Positions 38,032 to 44,737 of a stretch of DNA of 64,000 nucleotides are shown piece by piece (within the stretch, counting starts at the first letter, position 1; each line of letters begins with the position of its first letter). Source of the stretch: an uncultured Sphingobacteriales bacterium (lineage in GTDB: Bacteria > Bacteroidota > Bacteroidia > Chitinophagales > Chitinophagaceae); assembly GCA_937871285.1 (NCBI GenBank), contig CALMQS010000088.1, forward strand, positions 19,199 through 83,198, read 5' to 3'. The notes under the pieces are model-generated. The model was not told the origin of the DNA, did not search any database, and worked only from the letters and a program-made list of their open reading frames with translations. A program made the translations under genes and the position numbers.

Positions 38032-38901
38032 TTAGTTGCCGCCATGGTTTTCAATAAAACCGGTTCTTAATTGCTTTAATAATCTGATGTTATCTTCTGC
38101 TGTATTATCAAAATATTCGATCATTATATCAGCCATTTTGCTATTTGCCGCATCGGTTGTATTAGCTTTTAATATTCCCTCAAGTCTTGTAAATAGTTTT
38201 TCATTTCTACTGGCAATTTTGTGCATTTCCCGCCCCATAACTCTTGCTGCAATATGAATAAGTTCAACACTTTCATCAGAAAACAGGTCGGCATGATTAT
38301 TCCAGATTTCTTCATCATGCATAGTGAAAAAATTATTCAGGATATCACTAATGTCTTTTATATCATCTCTTCTTGATTCAGGCCGATCATCCCATGCAAT
38401 TAGCTTTAGAATTACAATACCGGGAAGTGTAGAAAATTTAAAACTATGTTTACCTTCAACTTCAACCACAGGCAAGCCATCCTGATATACTTCATGAAAC
38501 CCGGGTACATGTACGGTCGTATATCCAGTACCTTCAATAGTCACGCTACCTTCTTCATCTTCAATTGAGCCAAATGGCAGTAAATCCACTTCCATTTTGC
38601 TTTTCCATAGCAATACAAATGCATTATTATGTGATGGGTGAAAATCTTCATTCTCTATCAGGTGTTTTTTTAATGCCTCATATTCACCCTTGTTATTTAT
38701 CAATACAGCAAAATCGATATCACCTGTAGTTCGTCTTGGAGCAATCTTATAAATACCCCGCATCCATACATCTCTTGCCACAGCACCTACCAGGTAAAAA
38801 TCTATGCCGAACTTTAATAACCCTCTTTCAAGAGCCGACAGCATTTCAGTGATATCAGGATTTTGCCGGAGTTGTTCAAAATTTATCTTGTAGATATTCA
38901 T
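38032..38901 (-). CDS. AbiEii-like nucleotidyltransferase toxin, second type IV pair
   Basis: The 289-residue product contains the nucleotidyltransferase core: VGAVARDVW near 37, then TGDIDFAV near 59 with the paired Asp residues, and a later VDLLPFG metal-site strand near 105. It belongs to the AbiEii/MNT-like group. It overlaps the upstream regulator gene by 26 bp, the order typical of type IV toxin-antitoxin pairs. It is distinct in sequence from the BREX-embedded toxin. Catalytic residues are intact. The target is probably tRNA or an NTP-dependent process, by analogy. Confidence 0.8.
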   Translation of the reverse strand: MNIYKINFEQLRQNPDITEMLSALERGLLKFGIDFYLVGAVARDVWMRGIYKIAPRRTTGDIDFAVLINNKGEYEALKKHLIENEDFHPSHNNAFVLLWKSKMEVDLLPFGSIEDEEGSVTIEGTGYTTVHVPGFHEVYQDGLPVVEVEGKHSFKFSTLPGIVILKLIAWDDRPESRRDDIKDISDILNNFFTMHDEEIWNNHADLFSDESVELIHIAARVMGREMHKIASRNEKLFTRLEGILKANTTDAANSKMADIMIEYFDNTAEDNIRLLKQLRTGFIENHGGN

Positions 38902-39871
38902 CGTACACCTTTTTAGCGGTATCCAGGCATCTTCTATCTCCCGTTATTATCAAATCAGCATACACAAGCAGCGGATTTACAACATTTGTAGTTGCATCAT
39001 CCTGTTTCCAGAATTGCTTATATGCTTTTACATTTCCTTTTTCATCTGGTACAAGCCTGTAATTTTTTATCAGTTCTGTTCGCGCCTCCATTGTATATAA
39101 AGTAAGTTCAGCCGGGCGAAGGTAATTGGTCAGTAAATCACCCCCAGGTTCCCCACCCCACCGGGTTTGATCAGTGGTTAGCGCTAACTGCTGCCAGTTG
39201 TCAAAATCATTTTCTTTCAGAAAATGAAAAGCCCCTATTTCCAAAGCAGGTTTTAATCGTTCTCCGTAAGCGGTTATCCATTTTTCCAATAATTCCTTTT
39301 TGTCAACCAGTTTGTATTGGGCTTTGTTCAGTTTTTTTAAAAAGCCCATTTCTTTAAGTCCGTTTATAACATAATTTATATTACCCAAAGCTACTTCTGT
39401 TTTAGCAGCAATATCTCTGTAAGGAAGATTCACGTCTTCTTCATGCAACAGAAAATGATATATTACTTTTAACCCGGTTTTTGTAAAAGCCCTGTTGGTT
39501 TTCTCTTTTGTTTCCTGGGTAGGTTTGTTGACATCAACCCAAAGTAATACTTCATTTTTCTTAAGCCATATATTACCATTTGTTTCAAGGTAGGCTATTT
39601 GATTGTCTCTTAACTCCTGTTTTATCTTTGGGAATATTCTGCCGGCAACTACCATCAAATCTCCATACTGTTTAGCCTGCTCAATAAGAACGGGCAGCTG
39701 GTGCTGGCGTAATTCTTTTTTTATGGCTGCATTAAACTGTAGCAACTTGCCGTCATATTTTATTTCCACTATGCCATCTAACCCAAGGTTGGTATTTCGC
39801 TTCCATTTAGCTTTAATCCCTGTATCCTTTTGCAGGTTTTCCAGCGCAATATGGGCAGTATTATTTTCCAT
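38876..39871 (-). CDS. AbiEi-like antitoxin/regulator, second type IV pair
   Basis: The 331-residue product has an N-terminal restriction-like or AbiEi-type domain (about 1-115: GIVEIKYDGKLLQFNAAIKKE), a winged-helix region at about 135-190 (DIAAKTEVALGNINYVINGL) and a C-terminal part found in long AbiEi proteins (LLTNYLRPAELTLYT). It lies upstream of an AbiEii-like toxin with overlap. GTGAACA half-sites directly precede it, as expected for an autorepressor. The lone-family alternative, a DNA-binding protein with an unrelated partner, is less likely given the context. Confidence 0.75.
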   Translation of the reverse strand: MENNTAHIALENLQKDTGIKAKWKRNTNLGLDGIVEIKYDGKLLQFNAAIKKELRQHQLPVLIEQAKQYGDLMVVAGRIFPKIKQELRDNQIAYLETNGNIWLKKNEVLLWVDVNKPTQETKEKTNRAFTKTGLKVIYHFLLHEEDVNLPYRDIAAKTEVALGNINYVINGLKEMGFLKKLNKAQYKLVDKKELLEKWITAYGERLKPALEIGAFHFLKENDFDNWQQLALTTDQTRWGGEPGGDLLTNYLRPAELTLYTMEARTELIKNYRLVPDEKGNVKAYKQFWKQDDATTNVVNPLLVYADLIITGDRRCLDTAKKVYDEYLQDKF

Positions 39872-39930
39872 TGTTCACATAATTTAATTGTACACGAAAC
39901 GTGAACATTATTATTTTGTGAACAAATATA
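39871..39930 (-). promoter_or_regulatory. GTGAACA operator cluster and -7 box of the second AbiE pair
   Basis: TTGTTCAC (39871-39878) faces GTGAACA at 39901-39907 and GTGAACA at 39918-39924. TATATTTG on the minus strand (39923-39930) matches the Bacteroidota -7 box, about 52 bp before the start at 39871 and next to the third half-site. The first half-site overlaps the start codon. This fits repression of the pair by its AbiEi-like product. Confidence 0.65.
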
Positions 39931-40046
39931 TCAATTTTCATGTTATTAACCTTAACTTTCCTCAGACAATTATTAAAGTTTAATAGATTTTTAAACAACT
40001 TGGTAAGTTACAACCGATTCATTTTCAATAAAAAGAAGCGATTTTG

Positions 40047-40610
40047 TTAAAACCTGTTCACAAAAATTGCTTGTTCATGAATAATGAACAGCGGAAATTT
40101 GTGAACATTTGGCGCCTGTGGGAAAGAAAAGCTAACCGATAATTCAATTGTTCGTTTACTTACTTTACGGCATTTGCTGCGTATATAGTCATCAAACTGG
40201 TAGTCAATATCCTCTTTGGCTTTCTCTTTCTTCGTTGTTTCAATTTTTTGCTCCTTCACAATATTTTCAAATGAAGTGGAGTCAAGCGAAATTGAAAAAT
40301 GTTGCTTTATGTATGTTGCGATATCTTTTAAATTGTTTTTTGAAGCATAGAGAATCATATCCTCCACTAATCTTTTCAACCTGAATAGTTCATTGTTCAT
40401 CGCTTCGTAATCTCCAATCGCCGGCGGCAGGAGATTGGAAATACTTCCTTTCTTTTGATTCCAATATTGAGCTGGAATTTTTATGCCGGTGAATAAAATT
40501 GGTTTCTGTTTTTGACTGAAACAATAACGAATGAAGATAGAAGAAGTGCCATCAGGATGTACTCTGTTGGTACGGCAAATAACCTTAACTGGAAAGCGCA
40601 TAGCTAACAA
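40047..40610 (-). pseudogene. Truncated tyrosine recombinase/integrase (N-terminal part only)
   Basis: The first 150 residues match the Bacteroidota integrase arm-binding domain (IFIRYCFSQKQKPILFTGIKI, then IPAQYWNQKKGSI, then a helical SAM-like part ending KVSKRTIEL). Beyond that the frame runs into unrelated residues that include the GTGAACA-rich DNA at 40055-40107. The catalytic domain with its Arg, His and Tyr residues is missing. The gene lies next to the 3' end of tRNA-Asp, the usual place for an integrase. It is therefore the remnant of an integrative element whose interior was exchanged or deleted. Confidence 0.8.
40055..40107. promoter_or_regulatory. Second GTGAACA-type half-site cluster, inside the integrase remnant
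   Basis: TGTTCACA (40055-40062) mirrors TGTGAACA (40100-40107), with an inner pair TTGTTCAT (40071-40078) and AATGAACA (40083-40090). The nested symmetry matches the operator half-site at 39871-39924 and suggests a duplicated or relocated control region at the junction. Confidence 0.55.
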
Positions 40611-40760
40611 TTTTTGTGAACTGGACTCGACAAAACTTGGGTCTACTTCCAGGTTTACTTTTTTAAATTGTTAAGCTGATATAAAGATAGTAAGGTTTGT
40701 AAGCGAAGCTTGTTATTAAATATTGAAAATCAATACCTTAAAAGTAAAGTTGAGTAAAAT

Positions 40761-40790
40761 GAAAAAAGGATCATCATTGCTGATGATCCT
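40761..40790 (-). terminator. Terminator of tRNA-Asp
   Basis: AGGATCATCA (40767-40776) and TGATGATCCT (40781-40790) form a perfect 10-bp stem with a TTGC loop. On the minus strand it is followed by a run of six Ts. It lies directly past the 3' end of the tRNA. Confidence 0.85.
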
Positions 40791-40796
40791 CTTAAG

Positions 40797-40870
40797 CGGA
40801 CCGGACGGGACTCGAACCCGCGACCTCCGCCGTGACAGGGCGGCATTCTAACCAACTGAACTACCGATCC
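40797..40870 (-). tRNA. tRNA-Asp (anticodon GUC)
   Basis: The minus strand gives a 74-nt cloverleaf: acceptor GGATCGG pairing with CCGGTCC, a D-arm with GTTC...GAAT, anticodon stem CCGCC/GGCGG with loop CTGTCAC (anticodon GUC), and a GCGGG/CCCGT T-stem with TTCGAGT. The CCA end is not encoded. The 3' side faces the integrase remnant. A 15-bp copy of its 5' end is found at 40959-40973. A perfect terminator follows. Confidence 0.96.
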
Positions 40871-40958
40871 AACTTTCGTTACAACCAATCCCGCAATCGC
40901 TGCGCTCTGCGGGACCTTGAAAATCTAAAACTTCTTACGTCGTTTTGATTTTCTACGG

Positions 40959-40973
40959 CTGAACTACCGATCC
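40959..40973. repeat. Partial copy of the tRNA-Asp 5' end
   Basis: CTGAACTACCGATCC repeats exactly the last 15 bases of the tRNA gene (40856-40870), 103 bp away. The 88 bp between contain CCCGCA/TGCGGG and GAAAATC/GATTTTC inverted repeats. It is either an att-like scar or debris of a duplicated tRNA. From here to 41129 no gene is seen. Confidence 0.6.
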
Positions 40974-41212
40974 TTATATGCAGCTATTGCTACCCGCATT
41001 TTTCAGGACGGCAAAGATAGGATTTTTGGCTTCTCCCCAAAAAGTTTTTTAAGAACAGCCTAATTTAGGCTTCCACGCAGGGTTACCTGCTAAAAGCAAT
41101 ATTCCACCATTCCACCATGTCCGTTTCCTTATATGAAATAAGGCTTTTAATGTGGGCGTGGAGTTAAATGAAAACAGCTATCCTCCGTTCGCCACACCTG
41201 CCGCAGTATTAA

Positions 41213-41551
41213 ATGGGGCCATTTTTGATGATCCGGCAGTTCAGCAATATATTGCCCGGGAAAGCATTTTACAGCCCAGGGTATGCTTCTCCGGAGCAGG
41301 AGAATGTATTTCCTGATATGCGCTCTACGGTATATTGGAATCCGGAAGTAATAACAAACGGGCTGGGAGAAGCCGGTTTTTCATTTTACACATCGGAAAG
41401 CAATAGCAGCTACCTGGTCATTGTTCAGGGTACAGACCTGAACGGCGGGATCGGCGTTTTAATGCAACCTTTAATTATTGCAAAAAAGGAGAAAGAAGCA
41501 AAAAACAATAGTACCGGCACTGTTGTAAACTTCAAACACAATATGGATTAG
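41213..41551 (+). pseudogene. C-terminal fragment of a plug- or carboxypeptidase-like envelope protein
   Basis: The 112-residue frame ends with a pattern common to the end of Bacteroidota proteins with MG2/plug-type domains: FYSPGYASPE, then TVYWNPEVITNGLGEAGFSFYTSESNSS, then a final IVQGTDLNGGIG. The N-terminal part is absent. Just upstream, another frame reads PPFATPAAVLNGAIFDDPAVQ and stops at about 41318, so a frameshift near 41260-41275 or a deletion is likely. The fragment sits beside the tRNA-linked element and looks like a casualty of its insertion or decay. Confidence 0.55.
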
Positions 41552-41597
41552 TTTAGCTGAAGTTTTTAACTTTACTTACAACTAAATATAATTGTAT

Positions 41598-41870
41598 ATG
41601 GCCATAAAAGAAACGTTCACCCTGCACGGTGAAAACCTGCTTAAAAAAATAAAGGAACTGATTGCCGAGGGTAATATCAGGAAGATCACCATTGCCGATA
41701 AATCCGGAAAGGAATTAGTTAGTTTTCCACTAACCATAGGCGTGGTAGGTGCTTTGCTGGCGCCCGTGTTTGCTGCTATCGGAGCATTGGCGGCTTTGAT
41801 CGGCGAATGTTCCATTACAGTGGAGCGGGAAGAAACGAAGCCTGGAAATGATGGTGAACCTAAAGAGTAG
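41598..41870 (+). CDS. DUF4342 family protein
   Basis: I choose the ATG at 41598 over the TTG six bases earlier, giving 90 residues. The pattern is that of DUF4342: a helical start (LHGENLLKKIKELIAEGN), KITIADKSGKELVSFPLTIGV and a hydrophobic GALLAPVFAAIGALAALI segment. The function of the family is unknown; small proteins of this type are frequently linked to ubiquitin-like or envelope-associated roles only by prediction. The gene stands alone next to a MITE-like element. Confidence 0.85.
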   Translation: MAIKETFTLHGENLLKKIKELIAEGNIRKITIADKSGKELVSFPLTIGVVGALLAPVFAAIGALAALIGECSITVEREETKPGNDGEPKE

Positions 41871-41881
41871 CCGGATCAAAA

Positions 41882-42017
41882 AAGAGGCTGTCTGAAAAGT
41901 AATATTTTGCCACAAAGTCACTAAGCCACGAAGAAAATAAAACGGGAAGATCAGGACTTTGTGCCCTCGTGTCTTAGTGGCATATCTTCTAAGCCGGTCC
42001 TTTTGAGACAGCTTCTT
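41882..42017. mobile_element. MITE-like element with terminal inverted repeats
   Basis: AAGAGGCTGTCTGAAAAG (41882-41899) is the imperfect inverse of CCTTTTGAGACAGCTTCTT (41999-42017). Inside, GCCACAAAGTCACTAAG and its inverse-like CTTAGTGGC form another weak pairing. The roughly 136-bp unit has no open frame. Ends of the GAGGCTGTCTCAAAA type occur on insertion sequences of several families; which family mobilised this one is unknown. Confidence 0.6.
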
Positions 42018-42037
42018 CAAAAATCGGGTATTACCTG

Positions 42038-42466
42038 TTATTTAAAAAGCTCCTTAAAATCACTCTTAAACTCCTGCCATTCTTTAGCAGCTTTGTCAAG
42101 CGCTTTATCCACGTCCTGCTTTGTTGCTTCCCAGGTTTCAGCCGTACTGTTTTTAATTTCGTCTAATTTTTTATCCAGCCCGGCACGGGTTTCCTCCAGT
42201 TTTTTCCTTGCTTCCTCACTTTTTTTTGAGCCGTCTTTTTTCAACGATTCTATTTTTTCGTCTATTTCTTTTTTCCGCTCATTGATGGCTGCCGAGGCTT
42301 TTTCTTTTTGTTCGTTGAGATAGGTACCAGCGGTATCCGCTTTCATCTCAACGCCTTCTTTAATATTTTCTGCGCCCTCATTTAATTTTTCGTCTGCAGC
42401 ATCAGTATTGGTATTGTTGCAGGCCATAACTGCTGTTGCGCAAAGCAGGAAAAAGTATTTTTTCAT
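42038..42466 (-). CDS. Lipoprotein with long charged coiled coil
   Basis: The ATG at 42466 (MKKYFFLLCATAVMACNN) gives a lipoprotein signal with lipobox VMAC; the 21 residues before it in frame are not part of the gene. The 142-residue product is then almost wholly charged helix rich in Glu and Lys (EEARKKLEETRAGLDKKLDE), like apolipoprotein-type or YtxH/LEA-type stress proteins. It would be anchored in the envelope. Alone, minus strand, adjacent to the MITE-like element. Function unknown. Confidence 0.8.
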   Translation of the reverse strand: MKKYFFLLCATAVMACNNTNTDAADEKLNEGAENIKEGVEMKADTAGTYLNEQKEKASAAINERKKEIDEKIESLKKDGSKKSEEARKKLEETRAGLDKKLDEIKNSTAETWEATKQDVDKALDKAAKEWQEFKSDFKELFK

Positions 42467-42613
42467 TATTGTGTTTTTAATATTAAAAATGAACAGGGCT
42501 GAATGCCTGCTTACCGGTAAAACAAACATCGTTCCAAATAAAATGGTTTGTTCACCTTATGATTTCTCGGTAAGTTGCAAATCAAATTTTTTACCCAGCC
42601 TTAAATACCTGAA

Positions 42614-43870
42614 ATGAAGCGCAGCAATTACACAGTGGGGTTAATTATGCTCACTTTTTTCGTGATCTCTTTTCTTACCAATATTACAGGCCCCCTCGTT
42701 CCCGATATTATAAAGGGGTTTAACCTGAGCCTCACACTGGTAGCCCTGCTTCCTTTTGCTTTTTTTATTGCCTATGGGGTGATGTCCATTCCATCGGGTA
42801 TGCTGCTTGAAAAATATAACGAGAAGAAGATGATGACAGCAGCTTTTTCCGTTGCGTTTTTTGGGTCGCTGATCCTTGCGCTTTCGCCCAATTATCTCAG
42901 CGCTGTATTATCGTTGTTCTTGATTGGCTGCGGTATGGCCATATTGCAGGTCGTTATTAATCCGCTGCTCCGCACTGCAGGCGGAGAGGAGCACTACGCA
43001 TTTAATTCCATCCTGGCGCAATTGATCTTTGGGCTTGCGTCATTTGTAAGCCCATTGGTATATTCCGGCATGGTGTCTAAACTCCAGGGGCAGGAAATAC
43101 CAGGCGGGCTAATGGCCGTGCTGCAGCAGCTTACGCCGGCGAATCTTCCATGGATATCACTCTACTGGCTGTTTGCCATTATTTCATTGGTAATGATCGC
43201 TATTATCCTCGTTTCCCGCTTTCCCAAAGTGGAGCTGAGCCAGGATGAAAAAGCAGGTGCCTTCCAAACCTATATTGACCTTTTTAAAAAAAGAGTGGTT
43301 ATCCTTTACTTCATTGCGCTGTTCTGTTACGTAGGCGCTGAACAGGGTGTGGCTAACTGGATCTCACAGTTCCTGTTTACTTACCACGGATATGATCCGC
43401 AAAATACAGGCGCGGAGATCGTGGCTTATTTCTGGGGGCTGATGACGGCGGGCGGCATACTGGGGCTTTTGCTGGTTAAGCTCATGGATAGCCGGAAAGT
43501 ATTGATCCTCTTTACTGCGCTGGCGCTGGTATGCTTAACGTTAGGGTTATTTGGCCCAGGCAAAGTAGCATTGGTTGCCTTTCCGCTGGTTGGTTTTTTT
43601 GCATCGGTAATGTATCCCATTATTTTTTCGCTTGCCTTAAATTCCGTGAAAGAGCATCATGGCTCCTTTGCAGGGATTTTGGTTACCGGTATAGTAGGAG
43701 GTGCGGTGGTGCCGCTTATTGTAGGATCGCTGGGCGACATGGCCGGGTTGCGTTATGGTATGTTGTTTATTTATATTCCCGTTGGCTATATCCTGAGTAT
43801 TGGTTTTTGGGCAAGACCTATTGTTACCAATAAAATCATCACCCGGAAAAAGAAAGCAGCCATTCATTAG
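42614..43870 (+). CDS. FHS family sugar transporter (L-fucose/glucose/galactose permease type)
   Basis: The 418-residue product has about 12 membrane spans and resembles FucP-like proton symporters: an N-terminal NYTVGLIMLTFFVISFLTNITG helix, then GVMSIPSGMLLEKY and CGMAILQVVINPLLR. It lies 20 bp before the ROK kinase gene and convergent to the GH95 fucosidase, so this cluster would release, import and phosphorylate a sugar. Which sugar is not certain; fucose is suggested only by the GH95 neighbour. Confidence 0.87.
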   Translation: MKRSNYTVGLIMLTFFVISFLTNITGPLVPDIIKGFNLSLTLVALLPFAFFIAYGVMSIPSGMLLEKYNEKKMMTAAFSVAFFGSLILALSPNYLSAVLSLFLIGCGMAILQVVINPLLRTAGGEEHYAFNSILAQLIFGLASFVSPLVYSGMVSKLQGQEIPGGLMAVLQQLTPANLPWISLYWLFAIISLVMIAIILVSRFPKVELSQDEKAGAFQTYIDLFKKRVVILYFIALFCYVGAEQGVANWISQFLFTYHGYDPQNTGAEIVAYFWGLMTAGGILGLLLVKLMDSRKVLILFTALALVCLTLGLFGPGKVALVAFPLVGFFASVMYPIIFSLALNSVKEHHGSFAGILVTGIVGGAVVPLIVGSLGDMAGLRYGMLFIYIPVGYILSIGFWARPIVTNKIITRKKKAAIH

Positions 43871-43889
43871 CCATACAAAGGAAATATAT

Positions 43890-44737
43890 ATGAACCCAAA
43901 AGTAATTATTGGTATAGACCTCGGCGCAACGAACATCAGGGGCGGGCTGGTAACCGGGGAGGGAATTACCGGCACGCAGCAAGGGCTATACGCAGTAAAG
44001 GAACTGTGGACGAAGTTTTACAGGATATATTTGATATTACCGGTTTGCTGATGAACGGATCCGTGGCGGGCATTGGTATTGGCGTGCCGAGTGTAGTAGA
44101 TGTGGAAAAAGGTATCGTGTATGATGTGCAATATATTCCCTCCTGGAAAGAAGTGCCTTTGAAGGAAATTATGGAAGAGCGATACGGGATACCTGTTTTT
44201 GTGAATAATGATGCCAATTGTTTCGCCCTGGGGGAGTTTTATTTCGGTAAAGGCATTGGCGCCGATCACATGATCGGGCTTACCATCGGAACAGGCATTG
44301 GTGCAGGAATAATAATTAACCGGCGTTTATATGCCGGGCCCAACTGTGGCGCCGGAGAGTTTGGTATGGTGGATTACCTGGATCGTTGTTACGAATATTA
44401 TGGAAGCGGGCAGTTCTTTCAAAATGTGTATCAAACAGATGGGCAGACAGTATTTGAGCGGGCAAAAGCAGGCGATGTACAGGCGCAGCAATGGTATGCC
44501 GAAATGGGAACGCATTTGGGCAATGCCATAAAAATGATATTATATACCTATGATCCGCCGCTGATCGTTTTTGGCGGCTCCGTACGGCATGCCTATCCTT
44601 ATTTTCAGCACACCATGTGGGAACGCATCAACAGCTTTGCCTTTTCAAAATCGCTGCCGCGGTTGCGCATTGAACTGTCTGAGCTGCATAATAGCGGCAT
44701 ACTCGGCGCTGCCGGGCTTTACTATAATGCATTATAG
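43890..44737 (+). pseudogene. ROK family sugar kinase, disrupted by a frameshift
   Basis: The frame opens with ATG 43890 and the phosphate-binding IGIDLGATNIRGG. It leaves the coding frame near 43980-43990, and the next frame resumes with RSKGTVDEVLQDIFDITG. The later part contains GIGVPSVVDVEKG, VNNDANCFALGE and the ROK TIGTGIGAGI and GPNCGAGEFG motifs. The two frames differ by one base and no start is well placed for the second part, although a GTG exists at 44006. Either the kinase is broken or the assembly has a single-base error. Its product would phosphorylate a hexose taken up by the adjacent transporter. Confidence 0.75.

Noticed and set aside
40871..40958. Second complete tRNA after tRNA-Asp
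   Set aside because: Only 15 bases of the 5' end are repeated; no cloverleaf forms in the spacer.
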